From contig NZ_JAAATY010000037.1 of NCBI RefSeq assembly GCF_013280595.1, forward strand, positions 24,248 to 88,247: a DNA stretch of 64,000 nt. Reading direction: 5' to 3'. This DNA is from Kibdelosporangium persicum. GTDB taxonomy: Bacteria > Actinomycetota > Actinomycetes > Mycobacteriales > Pseudonocardiaceae. A program made the translations under genes and the position numbers. Shown piece after piece: positions 16,639 through 25,406 of this stretch. Every line of letters begins with the position of its first letter. Positions within the stretch are counted from its first letter, which is position 1. The notes below the pieces were generated by a model that saw only the letters and a program-made list of their open reading frames with translations, was not told the origin of the DNA and ran no database searches.

Positions 16639-18363
16639 ATGACGCGACCGAGGCGGTTCCTGGTCCTGCTGGCCGCGGCCTGGATCACCGTGTTCAGCAC
16701 GAGTCTCCTGTCGCCCGTGGCCGTGGCCGCCGACCAGGCACAGCGACCCCAGCAGCGCGGGAAGGGGCCGCTGCGGCTGGAACTGGACGGCAACTCGCTG
16801 TCCTGGGACCAGTTGGCGGGCGTTCTCGACGCCGATGCCGTCGAGGTCAGGCTGGGTCTCAAGGCGCGCCAGGCCATGACCGACTCGCGCAACGGCGCGG
16901 TGGCCGCGGTGGAGGCCGGGCAACGGGTGTACGGCTGGAACCAGGCACTGGGACCGTTGAAGGACGAGCCGCTCCAGGAGAAAGACCGGGTGGAGTTCCA
17001 GCGCCGTGTGTTGCGCTCGCACGCCGCCGGCGTCGGGCCCGCCCTTTCCGATCGGGTGGCCCGGCTGGCGTTGATCTTGCGGGCCAACACCATGGCTCGC
17101 GGGGCCATGGGGGTGCGGCCGGAGTTCGTAGACCGGATCACGGCGCTGGTCAACGCGGGGGTGACGCCGGTGATGCCCGAGATCGGGTCGCTGGGCACCG
17201 GCGACCTGCAGCCGATGGCCGCGGCGGGCCTGGTGCTCACCGGTGAACCCGCGCCCGCCCGCTTCGAGGGCCGGGAGGCGCCGGCACCGGAGATTCTGGC
17301 CGCGGCGGGGCTGCCGCGGTCGTTCCAGCTCGAACAGGGCGAGGCGTTGCCCCTGATCAGCGGCGGCAGCGTGCTCACCGCGCGTTACGTCGACGCGGTC
17401 GTTCGGGGCGAGCGGCTGGTCGACGCCTATGACGCGGCCTTCGCCCTGTTCCTGGAGGCCACCAGGGCTGAACAGGGTGCGTTCGACCCCCGCACCCACG
17501 AAGAGCGGCGCATCCCGGCCGAGGTGGACGCCGCCCGGCGGACCAGGGCGCTGATCTGCGGCACCGGCTGGATGACACCGGAGGGACGACGGCGACTGGG
17601 CGAGGAGAGCGCGCGCATCCAGGACGCGGTGTCCGTCCGGGCCAACCCGCACATCGTGGGGGCGCTGCGGCAGACCTTGGCGGACGCGCGCGGCCACATC
17701 GAGCGGGAGGCCAACGCCTCCACGTCCAACCCGTTGGTCTTCCCCAAGGCCGGTGGCGGGTACGAGTTCGTCATGGGCGGCAACTGGGACGCGGCGCTGC
17801 TCGGGCACGAGATCGACGCGCTCAACGCCCAGGTGGCGGACCTCGGGGTGTTGTCGCAGGAGCTGTCGGGGCGGCTGCTGGCCGACAAGTGGAGCTACCA
17901 CCTGCCCGCGAACCTCGCCGGCGGCCAGGTCGGCCTGAACTCCGGCATGGTGCAGGTGCAGACCGTCGCTGTCGCCCTGGTGCCCGAGATGCAGGTGCGG
18001 GCACTGCCCGCCGGGACGCTCTCCCGCCCGGCCAAGTTCGGCCAGGAGGACCACAACACCATGGCCATGGCGTCGGTGCGGGGATTGCACGACAACCTGG
18101 ACCGCCTGGAGACCGTGCTGGCCGTGCACGTGATGATGGCGGCCCAGGGCATCGACCTGATCAAGGACAAGATGACGGGCCTGCCGCTCGGTACGGGCAC
18201 CTCCAGGGTGCACGCCGCGGTCCGGCGGCACGTCCCCGCGCTGGGTGACGACCGGTACATGACCCCGGACGTCGAGAAGTCGATCGCACTGGTCCGCAGC
18301 AGCGAACTCAGCCGGGTGGTGCACGCGGCGACCGCACCGGCCGACAACAAGTGCGCCGCCTGA
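16639..18363 (+). CDS. Secreted aromatic amino acid ammonia-lyase homologue lacking the MIO triad
   Basis: 574 aa. Residues 1-31 look like a signal peptide (basic start, hydrophobic stretch, VAVAAD cleavage region). The rest follows the histidine/phenylalanine ammonia-lyase fold: FQRRVLRSHAAGVG, the LRANTMARGAMGVRPE helix, NPLVFP, GGN, GLNSG and QEDHNTMAM are all recognisable. At the site that normally reads GSVGASGDLAPL, where Ala-Ser-Gly cyclises to the MIO cofactor, it reads GSLGTGDLQPM (residues 183-193): one residue is deleted and no Ala-Ser-Gly remains. The catalytic-loop YGxNTGFG is YGWNQALG. Classical MIO chemistry is therefore unlikely; the protein may bind an amino acid or do different chemistry. 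ATG 16639 follows GAGAGGGG. Confidence 0.82.
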   Translation: MTRPRRFLVLLAAAWITVFSTSLLSPVAVAADQAQRPQQRGKGPLRLELDGNSLSWDQLAGVLDADAVEVRLGLKARQAMTDSRNGAVAAVEAGQRVYGWNQALGPLKDEPLQEKDRVEFQRRVLRSHAAGVGPALSDRVARLALILRANTMARGAMGVRPEFVDRITALVNAGVTPVMPEIGSLGTGDLQPMAAAGLVLTGEPAPARFEGREAPAPEILAAAGLPRSFQLEQGEALPLISGGSVLTARYVDAVVRGERLVDAYDAAFALFLEATRAEQGAFDPRTHEERRIPAEVDAARRTRALICGTGWMTPEGRRRLGEESARIQDAVSVRANPHIVGALRQTLADARGHIEREANASTSNPLVFPKAGGGYEFVMGGNWDAALLGHEIDALNAQVADLGVLSQELSGRLLADKWSYHLPANLAGGQVGLNSGMVQVQTVAVALVPEMQVRALPAGTLSRPAKFGQEDHNTMAMASVRGLHDNLDRLETVLAVHVMMAAQGIDLIKDKMTGLPLGTGTSRVHAAVRRHVPALGDDRYMTPDVEKSIALVRSSELSRVVHAATAPADNKCAA

Positions 18364-18486
18364 TCTCGTTGGGGTTCAATAACCTTGTCGTCGACATTGG
18401 ACTAGACCATGGCCGCCGATCGGCGGTGTGGCGAAGTGCGGCCGGCGGGTCACGATGTCCTCCAGTCTTCACCGTGGAGGGTGTCC

Positions 18487-18696
18487 ATGCGCCTTATCAC
18501 CGCCGGTCTCATCGCCGGTGCCGTCATCGCGACCGCCGCCCCCGTGGCCCAGGCGACGAACTGGATCATTGTGGGGCCGTATCCGAGCAAGGAAACCTGC
18601 CAGCCCGACAAGGAGCGCACCAGCCAGGCTTTCCCGGCGTGGGGCTGCTATCAGGGCGAAGGAGGCGGCTGGTACTACCAGTACAACAGAGTCTGA
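18487..18696 (+). CDS. Small secreted protein
   Basis: 69 aa. A signal peptide of ~23 residues (MRLITAGLIAGAVIATAAPVAQA) precedes a 46-residue mature part with two cysteines, an early NWIIVGPYPS and a Trp/Tyr-rich end (GGGWYYQYNRV). The motif IVGPYPSKETC...WGCYQGEGGGWYY occurs in small exported actinobacterial proteins of unknown function. It starts at ATG 18487; the single in-frame upstream ATG adds a non-signal segment and is rejected. It follows the ammonia-lyase homologue by 123 bp, so a shared role in the exterior is possible but unproven. Confidence 0.6.
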   Translation: MRLITAGLIAGAVIATAAPVAQATNWIIVGPYPSKETCQPDKERTSQAFPAWGCYQGEGGGWYYQYNRV

Positions 18697-18865
18697 CCCG
18701 GTCGCGGATGCCCATCTCCAGGGCCGTGGTGCCCACGCTGTGCCGCCCGGCGAGCGGCACCGCGGCCTGCTCTCTCTCGAATGTTTCGCCGCGGATCGCC
18801 CGTATGACACGGTTTGTGGTGGCCGGTCCTATGTGGAGCACGGACGCTCCGCGCGCACAGCGGAT

Positions 18866-19879
18866 CTAGTACTCGATCACCAGCCGGGCACGGACGCGGT
18901 TGGCCAAGACGTCGGCGAAAGCCTCGTTGATCTGCTCCAGCTTCCGGGGCTCGGCCGTCACTGTCGTCCTTCCGGCAGCGTGCAGGGCGAACACCTCCGC
19001 GAGGTCCTGGCGGGTGCCGACGATCGAGCCGATCACCGAGATGCCCCGGGTCACCGCGTCGAAGATCGGTACCGGAAGAACCCCGCCCGCCGGGATGCCG
19101 ACGCAGACCAGCCGGCCACCGCGCCGGAGGGAACGGAGGGCATGTTCGTACGCGCTCGGCGCTGTGGCTAGCACGATCGCCACGTCGGCACCACCCTGTG
19201 CCTGGATGACCGCGGCCGGGTCGCCGGCGCTCGCGTCGACCAGTTGCTCCGCGCCCAGTTTCAGGGCGAGGTCCAGCTTGTCCGCTTCGATGTCGACGGC
19301 GGTGACGAATCCTCCCGCGTGCAGGGCGTACTGGATCGCCAGGTGGCCGAGGCCGCCGACGCCGAACACGGCGACGCGGTCGGCCGGACCGACCCGGCCG
19401 GCGCGCACGGCCTTGTAGCTGGTGACCCCGGCGCACGTCAGCGGCGCCGCTTCGATGGGCGGGACACCGTCGGGCACTGCGACGGCGTAGCGCGCGTCCA
19501 CGACCGCGTATTCGGCGTAGCCGCCGTCGATCGAGTAACCGGTGTTCCGCTGTGACTCGCACAGCGTTTCCCAGCCGGAGACGCAGAATCCGCACTGCCC
19601 GCAGGCGGAGCCGAGCCACGGCAGCGCCACCCGCTGCCCGATCCGGCTCGTGGTCACGCCCGCGCCCACCCGTTCGACGATGCCGACGCCTTCGTGGCCC
19701 GGGATCCGCGGCAGCTCCGGCCGGATCGGCCAGTCGCCGTACGTGATGTGGATGTCGGTGTGGCAGATCCCGCAGGCCTCCATGCGGACCAGGACCTGCT
19801 GTGAACCGGGCTCCGGGGTTGGCACCTCCCGCAGTTCGAGCGGGGTCGAGAAATCGGTGATGACGGCGGCACGCATCAT
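18866..19879 (-). CDS. adhP: Zinc-dependent alcohol dehydrogenase (AdhP-like)
   Basis: 337 aa medium-chain dehydrogenase. Catalytic zinc ligands lie in GICHTD and GHEG, the structural zinc site is CGQCGFCVSGWETLC, and the NAD-binding Rossmann motif is GVGGLG. Length and motif order match bacterial AdhP-type ethanol/propanol dehydrogenases. It converts primary alcohols and aldehydes with NAD. It is monocistronic; the 545 bp behind its start contain the promoter region shared with the divergent MFS gene. Confidence 0.92.
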   Translation of the reverse strand: MMRAAVITDFSTPLELREVPTPEPGSQQVLVRMEACGICHTDIHITYGDWPIRPELPRIPGHEGVGIVERVGAGVTTSRIGQRVALPWLGSACGQCGFCVSGWETLCESQRNTGYSIDGGYAEYAVVDARYAVAVPDGVPPIEAAPLTCAGVTSYKAVRAGRVGPADRVAVFGVGGLGHLAIQYALHAGGFVTAVDIEADKLDLALKLGAEQLVDASAGDPAAVIQAQGGADVAIVLATAPSAYEHALRSLRRGGRLVCVGIPAGGVLPVPIFDAVTRGISVIGSIVGTRQDLAEVFALHAAGRTTVTAEPRKLEQINEAFADVLANRVRARLVIEY

Positions 19880-20424
19880 TGCTCCTCAGCAGACAGCCCA
19901 AATCACGATGGGACGACGATTGCCGATCCACGCCAACGCGGGCATAACGCCTCCCGGTCACAGCTCGGCGGGACTTGGTGCAAAGGTAAACCGTTCACGG
20001 CCGTGGCAATTCTCGTTCCCGCCGCCCGAGCGCGCGTCGGCCCGCGTCCGTCCTGCGGCGCGACCACGGAATTCGCCCGGGCGCACCTCGAAAACGCCGT
20101 TCCGCACGGCTCCACACTCTGCCCGGAAGACTGCGCTTCTCGGCACTTGAGGGCGAACCGTACTCGGGGGTAAATAGCCAGGTGGACTGAGCCGTCCAGG
20201 AAAACGGTGATCTGGAACTTCCCGTCGAAAGTGTCGGCACCTCGGAAAGCTCGATCGTCAGATCGGTGCCGCCTGTCGGAAATTGTGATGCCAGTGGCCT
20301 ATTTCGCGTTGTACACTGGCTTTCGCGAGTTACCGGCGACCTTGCGATCGTGAACGGTAACGTCGGGTTCGGCGTTTGATCGGCTTGGTCGGAAATGTCC
20401 TGCTGAATCTTCACGAGGTGCGCG
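19880..20424. other. 545-bp divergent intergenic region with an inverted repeat
   Basis: No gene is supported here. It separates the divergent alcohol dehydrogenase and MFS genes. An inverted repeat GTTACCG (20329-20335) and CGGTAAC (20355-20361), about 65 bp before the MFS start, is a possible regulator site. The relative AT richness of 20270-20400 fits a promoter. Confidence 0.5.
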
Positions 20425-21651
20425 ATGCGTCCTTTTTCCGTGTCCCATGAGGAACTCGGTGCTCGGCAGCGGCCAGGCCGTCGCGTGGCCGGTTGGCCCG
20501 CTGTCGCGCTCATCGGCGCGGCTTTCACCGTGGTGATGCTCGGCGCCACGCTGCCCACGCCACTGTATCCGCTTTACCAGGAGGCTTTCGCGTTCGGCGA
20601 ACTGGGCACGACGCTGGTTTTCGCCGTGTACGCGGCTGGTGTCATCGCCGCACTGGTGCTGGTCGGCGGCTGGTCGGACCAGGTCGGCAGACGGCCGATG
20701 CTGCGGGCGGGACTGGCGCTGTCCGGTCTTTCCGCCGTGTTTTTCCTTCTTGCCGACGCACCCGGCTGGCTGTTCGCCGGGCGGGTGCTGTCCGGGCTGT
20801 CGACGGGAATCTTCACCGGGACGGCGACGTCGGCGATCATGGACTTCGCCCCCGCGCACGGCAGGGGCCGGGCGAGCCTGGTCGCGGCCGCGGTGAACGC
20901 GGGCGGCCTCGGTGCCGGGCCGGTGCTGGCAGGGGTGCTCGCACAGTACGCGCCACTCCCGCTGTCCCTGTGTTTCATCGTCGACCTGGTGCTCGTCGCC
21001 CTGGCGGCGATCTGTGTCGAAGCTGTGCGAGAACCCGTGCGGCGCACCGGAAAACCGAGTCTGCGCCCGCAGCGGATCGTCGTGCCGATCGAGGTCCGGC
21101 GGGTGTTCCTCCGCGCGGTGGTGGCCGGGTTCGCCGGGTTCGCGGTGCTGGGGTTGTTCACCGCGGTTTCGCCCGCGTTTCTCGGCACCGTGCTGCACAA
21201 CACCGATCACGCGGTCACGGGTGTGGTGGTGTTGTCCGTGTTCGTCGCCTCGATATTCGGCCAGGCCTGGTCTTCGGTCATCGGTACGCAGCGCGCCCTG
21301 ACGATGGGATGCGCCGCTTTGGCCGTCGGCGCGATCCTCGTCGGAACGGGCTTGCTGGTCGCTTCGCTCGCGGTCCTCGTCCTGGGTGCGCTTGTCGCGG
21401 GAGCCGGGCAGGGCCTGAGTTTCCGGGCAGGGCTGGGGTCGGTGACCGAAATCTGCCCGCCTGACAAGCGCGGTGCGGTCACTTCCAGCTATTTCGTGGC
21501 TTTCTTCACCGGTATTTCGATTCCCGTGATCGGGGTCGGAGCCGCCGCGGAGGCTTTTGGTCTTGTTGTCGCCGGTACGGTGTTCGCGGCGGTTCTCGCG
21601 CTGTTCGCCGCTGTCGCATTACTGCTGACGGCTCGCGCCGGGCGACAGTAA
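20425..21651 (+). CDS. MFS transporter (drug/metabolite exporter type)
   Basis: 408 aa with about 12 membrane segments. The motif-A loop between helices 2 and 3 reads GGWSDQVGRRPMLRAG, typical of the drug:H+ antiporter branch, and the N-terminal helix contains TLPTPLYPLYQ, seen in many actinobacterial MFS exporters. It begins upstream of and convergent to the halogenation operon (its end is 9 bp from the acyl-CoA ligase stop), so it may export that operon's product or confer resistance. No regulator is next to it. Confidence 0.88.
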   Translation: MRPFSVSHEELGARQRPGRRVAGWPAVALIGAAFTVVMLGATLPTPLYPLYQEAFAFGELGTTLVFAVYAAGVIAALVLVGGWSDQVGRRPMLRAGLALSGLSAVFFLLADAPGWLFAGRVLSGLSTGIFTGTATSAIMDFAPAHGRGRASLVAAAVNAGGLGAGPVLAGVLAQYAPLPLSLCFIVDLVLVALAAICVEAVREPVRRTGKPSLRPQRIVVPIEVRRVFLRAVVAGFAGFAVLGLFTAVSPAFLGTVLHNTDHAVTGVVVLSVFVASIFGQAWSSVIGTQRALTMGCAALAVGAILVGTGLLVASLAVLVLGALVAGAGQGLSFRAGLGSVTEICPPDKRGAVTSSYFVAFFTGISIPVIGVGAAAEAFGLVVAGTVFAAVLALFAAVALLLTARAGRQ

Positions 21652-21660
21652 GGCGGAACG

Positions 21661-23394
21661 TCAGCCGCTTGGCGTGTCCATTCGCCCGAGTCCCGGCGCG
21701 GCAGGCTCCGAACCAACCGAGCCCACCAGTTCGTCGAGAAGATATTCACGCGAGGTGTCGCCGGTCCGTTCCTCGGAGGCACGCAGTTCCGCCCGGCGGA
21801 TCTTGCCGGAGGTCGTCTTCGGCAGCGCACCGAACTCCAGCCGACGGATCCACTGGTGCGGCGCCAGGTGGTCCTGCGCGTGCCGCAGGATCGACCGCGC
21901 CGCCTCGGCAGAGGGCGGACATCCCGCCGCCAGCGTGACGAATGCCTTCGGGATCACCAGGCCGATCGGATCGGGTGCGGGAACCACCGCCGCCTCCGCC
22001 ACGTCAGCGTGCCGCAGCAGCACGCTTTCCAGCTCGAACGGGGAGATCCGGTAGTCGTAGGACTTGAACACGTCGTCGGAACGACCGACGTAGGTGAGGT
22101 AGCCGTCGTCATCCCGGCGGCCGATGTCCCCCGTGTGGTAGAGGCCGCCCGAGAACGTCCGTTCGTTCTTTTCCGGGTCGCCGAGGTAACCGGGCATCAC
22201 CCCGACCGGCCGGTCGGTGAGGTCCACGCAGATCTCACCCTCGTCACCGGGCTCGCCGGTGAGTGGGTCCAGCAGCACGATCCGGTACCCGGGCAACGGT
22301 TTGCCCATCGAACCGGGCCGGACGGGGAGCCCCGGTGTGTTCCCGATCTGCGCGGTCGTCTCGCTCTGGCCGTAGCCGTCCCGGACGGTGAGTCCCCATG
22401 CGCGGCGGATCTGGTCGATCACCTCGGGGTTGAGCGGTTCGCCGACGCTGCCTGCTTCACGCAGCGCGACCGGGCGGCGCCGGAGATCCTGCTGTACCAG
22501 CATCCGCCACACGGTCGGTGGAGCGCAGAACGTGGTTGCCCGCTGGGTGATGAGTGCGTCGAGCACGTCTGACGCGCCCTTGACCCCGGCCTTGACCGTC
22601 AACAAGGTCGCCTCCGCGTTGAACGGTGCGAAGAAGCTGCTCCATGCGTGTTTGGCCCAGCCGGGCGCGGAGATGTTCAGGTGCAGGTCACCGGGCCGTA
22701 CGCCGTTCCAGTACATGCTGGACAGATGTCCGACCGGGTAGCTGGTGTGCGTGTGCAGGGCCAGCTTCGGCCGCGACGTGGTCCCTGAGGTGAAGTACAG
22801 GAAGAGCGGATCGTCCGTGTGGGTGGTGCCGTCCGGAGTGAAGTCGGCCGGCTCGGCACAGGCGTCGACGTAAGGAGCCCACCCGGCGACCGGACCGCCG
22901 ACACTGATCCGGGTCAGGTGGTCCGCGATCCCCGCGAAGCGGTCGGCCAGCACGTCGACGGTGATGACGTGCGTGACACCGCCACGCTTGATGCGGTCGG
23001 CCAGATCGGCGGCGGAGATCGTCGTGTAGGTGGGGATGACGACCGCGCCGAGCTTCATCGCCGCCAGCAGGATCTCCCACGTCGCGAGTTGGTTGTCCAG
23101 CATGACCAGGACGCGGTTCCCGCGCGCCACCCCGCGGCCACGCAACCAGTTGGCCACCTGGCTGGACCGGTCGGACAGCTCCGCGTACGTCAACGACGCC
23201 ACCGTGTGGCCGTGCACGATCCGCAGTGCTGGCCGGGAGTTGTGCTGCGCGATGGGGTCGAACCAGTCGAGAGCCCAGTTGAACGTCTCGAACCGTGGCC
23301 ACCGAAAACGGGTGTAGGCCTCGTCGTGGTCCTCGCGCAGCTCCAGCAACAGGTCCCGTGCCGCACGGAACCGCTCGGTGTTACCGGTGGCCAT
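21661..23394 (-). CDS. AMP-forming acyl-CoA synthetase (acid-CoA ligase)
   Basis: 577 aa from ATG 23394, which has AGGAGG just upstream. It is an ANL-family adenylating enzyme: P-loop FTSGTTSRPK (A3), DGYGQSET (A5), YHTGDIGRRDDDGY (A7), GRSDDVFKSYDYRISPFELE (A8) and the final catalytic Lys in PKTTSGKIRRAEL (A10). The family activates acetate-, benzoate- or medium-chain-type acids as CoA thioesters. No carrier-protein domain is attached. It overlaps the FAD protein gene by 14 nt and is the last gene of the halogenation operon; it may activate the carboxylic acid that is halogenated. Substrate unknown. Confidence 0.9.
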   Translation of the reverse strand: MATGNTERFRAARDLLLELREDHDEAYTRFRWPRFETFNWALDWFDPIAQHNSRPALRIVHGHTVASLTYAELSDRSSQVANWLRGRGVARGNRVLVMLDNQLATWEILLAAMKLGAVVIPTYTTISAADLADRIKRGGVTHVITVDVLADRFAGIADHLTRISVGGPVAGWAPYVDACAEPADFTPDGTTHTDDPLFLYFTSGTTSRPKLALHTHTSYPVGHLSSMYWNGVRPGDLHLNISAPGWAKHAWSSFFAPFNAEATLLTVKAGVKGASDVLDALITQRATTFCAPPTVWRMLVQQDLRRRPVALREAGSVGEPLNPEVIDQIRRAWGLTVRDGYGQSETTAQIGNTPGLPVRPGSMGKPLPGYRIVLLDPLTGEPGDEGEICVDLTDRPVGVMPGYLGDPEKNERTFSGGLYHTGDIGRRDDDGYLTYVGRSDDVFKSYDYRISPFELESVLLRHADVAEAAVVPAPDPIGLVIPKAFVTLAAGCPPSAEAARSILRHAQDHLAPHQWIRRLEFGALPKTTSGKIRRAELRASEERTGDTSREYLLDELVGSVGSEPAAPGLGRMDTPSG

Positions 23395-25375
23395 GATCGC
23401 CTCCTGGTCTGGCTGGTTGCCGGTCGAAGCGGAACTTCCAGTCGTCGGTGAACCGGTCCGCCGCGGGCACCGCGACCGCCGTGCGCAGGCGGGCGAGGAC
23501 GTCACCCGCAATGGCGTCCGCGTCGGTGTGGAACGCGCTCAGCGGTCCCGGCCGGCCGTTGCCGATCTGCGTGAACCACCGCAGGTTCTCGGTGGGGATG
23601 CCGAGTACGTACAGGTTCGGGTTCGCTCTCCCGTCGGAGCCGATGGCGTGGAACGGCGCCCGGGTGACGGACACCGCTCCGGTGGCGAAACCGTCGTCGG
23701 AGCGCGGAGTGGCGTTGATGTACTCGCAGATCAGGCCGTCGGAGAGGAGTTGCCGGGTCAGCGGCGAGGAGTCCTGCCGCACCGAGGACCGGGGAATGCG
23801 AGCGTCGATCAACGTGGTGACCACCTGGCCGGCTCCGTCGACCGCGGTGGAGTCCAGCAGGAAACCGCCCTGGTCGGGCCGCACCCGCAGGCCCGGCCCG
23901 ACCAGGTGCACCACGCCGGCCTCGATCAGCGCGCGGACCTGCGCGAGCCGCAGCGCCGGTGGCCCGGCCGAGACCATCGTGTTGATCGGGGTGAACCAGC
24001 CGAGGAAGTCCTCGCGGTGCGACCGCGGACGCAGGCCGCCGAAGTCCACCGCCGCGCGAACGGCGCCACGCAGGTCACGAAGGATGTCCAGGGCGGCCTT
24101 GACCGGCCCGTGCACGTTGCCCCGCAAGGCTTCCACCGTGTCCTGCCGGAGCAGGCCGAGGACGTGCCGGTGGAACTCGGCCGGGTCCGCGTACCGCTGA
24201 CCGGAGAACGGCCGGGCCGTCCGCTCCAGGTCGAGGGGGACGGCGTGCGCGATCCCGAACTCGGCCAGCGTCTTCTCGACGACGTCGGGCTGTTTCTGCC
24301 CGGCGCAGGCCAGATGGGCGCGGGCGAAGCGGTCGGCGGCCACCTCGCCGGCGCGGTCGCGGACCATGGCGGTGTAGTAGACGTGGTCGACTTCCAGTTG
24401 CAGCAGCGGCAGCACGTCCCGACGGAAGTCGAGCTGGGCGGACCCGGTTTCCCGCCGTGCCCGGCGCCGTGCCTCCGCGAGCGCGCCAGGGGTCAGGAAC
24501 TTGGCCTCATACCGGTATTTCGGGGCCTTCTGGTTCAGCCCGCGGGCGAGCATCGGCAGGCCACTGCGAGATCCGGCGTAGACGCGCGGCTCCCGGCCGC
24601 TCGGCCGGTAGCGCACCTCGCCGGACGGTCCGGCCTCGAACACACCACCACGGCCGACGGTCAGCGCCATGACGACGTCAAGGAAGGTCAGGCCCAGCCC
24701 CAGGATTCCGACCCGTTCACCGGCACCCACGGACGCGAGATCCAGATCCGCGGCCGAATCGCCACGAATGTAACGCAGGCCGCCGCGACCGTCGGCATGG
24801 TCGAGCATTTTCCGCTCCCACGGGCTGGGGGTGTTTCTCGGGTGCCCGGTGGTGAGCACGAGCTTGTCGGCGAAGACGATCCGGCCCGAACGGGTGACCA
24901 GGCGCATCCGGTCCTCGTGCCGCTGAACGTGCTCGACGCTTGACCGTACGGAGTGGATGGTCACGTTGTCCGGCTTGTGCGCGACGAGATTGTGGAACAC
25001 GTCGCGCAAGTACTTGCCGTAGCACGATCTCGGCGCGTAACCATTCGCGCCAAGGGTGGACCATTGTGGACCGGCGTGGCCTGCCGACAGCCATTCGTGA
25101 AGAGACGGTCCGGCACCCGCCCTCGGTGGCCCCTCGTCAGGGTCACCGGAGTACATGCTCACCTCACCGGCGGGGGTGTTCATCAGGAACCAGTCGGGCT
25201 GGTCCGTGCGCCAGATTCGGCCGGCACCGTGCTCGCCGGGATCGAACACCCAGATCGACACCGCCGGTCCCGCCGCTCGCTCCGCGAGCCGCACCAGCAG
25301 GCGTTCAAGAACCGACAGCCCGCGAGGCCCCATGCCGACGATCGCGACAACGAGGTCTGACTGGATCTCCGACAC
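23381..25375 (-). CDS. FAD/NAD(P)-binding oxidoreductase of unknown specificity
   Basis: 664 aa starting at ATG 25375. The N-terminus has a Rossmann motif (VVAIVGMGPRGLSVLERLL), followed by FLMNTPAGE and a second dinucleotide motif GERVGILGLGLTFLDV near residue 220. This is the 'FAD-NAD(P)-binding' family (HpyO/NAD_binding_9-like), in which few members are characterised; some are N- or C-oxygenases. It overlaps the acyl-CoA ligase gene and follows the antiporter gene by 31 bp, so it belongs to the halogenation operon. It may hydroxylate or oxidise the substrate. The reaction is not deducible here. Confidence 0.75.
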   Translation of the reverse strand: MSEIQSDLVVAIVGMGPRGLSVLERLLVRLAERAAGPAVSIWVFDPGEHGAGRIWRTDQPDWFLMNTPAGEVSMYSGDPDEGPPRAGAGPSLHEWLSAGHAGPQWSTLGANGYAPRSCYGKYLRDVFHNLVAHKPDNVTIHSVRSSVEHVQRHEDRMRLVTRSGRIVFADKLVLTTGHPRNTPSPWERKMLDHADGRGGLRYIRGDSAADLDLASVGAGERVGILGLGLTFLDVVMALTVGRGGVFEAGPSGEVRYRPSGREPRVYAGSRSGLPMLARGLNQKAPKYRYEAKFLTPGALAEARRRARRETGSAQLDFRRDVLPLLQLEVDHVYYTAMVRDRAGEVAADRFARAHLACAGQKQPDVVEKTLAEFGIAHAVPLDLERTARPFSGQRYADPAEFHRHVLGLLRQDTVEALRGNVHGPVKAALDILRDLRGAVRAAVDFGGLRPRSHREDFLGWFTPINTMVSAGPPALRLAQVRALIEAGVVHLVGPGLRVRPDQGGFLLDSTAVDGAGQVVTTLIDARIPRSSVRQDSSPLTRQLLSDGLICEYINATPRSDDGFATGAVSVTRAPFHAIGSDGRANPNLYVLGIPTENLRWFTQIGNGRPGPLSAFHTDADAIAGDVLARLRTAVAVPAADRFTDDWKFRFDRQPARPGGDHGHR

Positions 25376-25406
25376 GGCTCTCCCCGTTCCCCTGGTGAAT
25401 ACCGGC

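Noticed and set aside
15916..18324. Leftward 802-codon open frame across the membrane protein and lyase-homologue genes.
   Set aside because: It is the antisense of two genes with recognisable domains, and its composition (His/Gln/Arg rich) matches no family.
18566..18841. Leftward 91-codon frame beyond the alcohol dehydrogenase.
   Set aside because: Part of it overlaps the small secreted protein in antisense; the N-terminal part (TTALEMGIRDRV) looks protein-like but matches no family I can name, so it is not called a gene.
24940..25398. Rightward frame opposite the FAD protein gene.
   Set aside because: It lacks any domain and is the antisense of a conserved Rossmann region.
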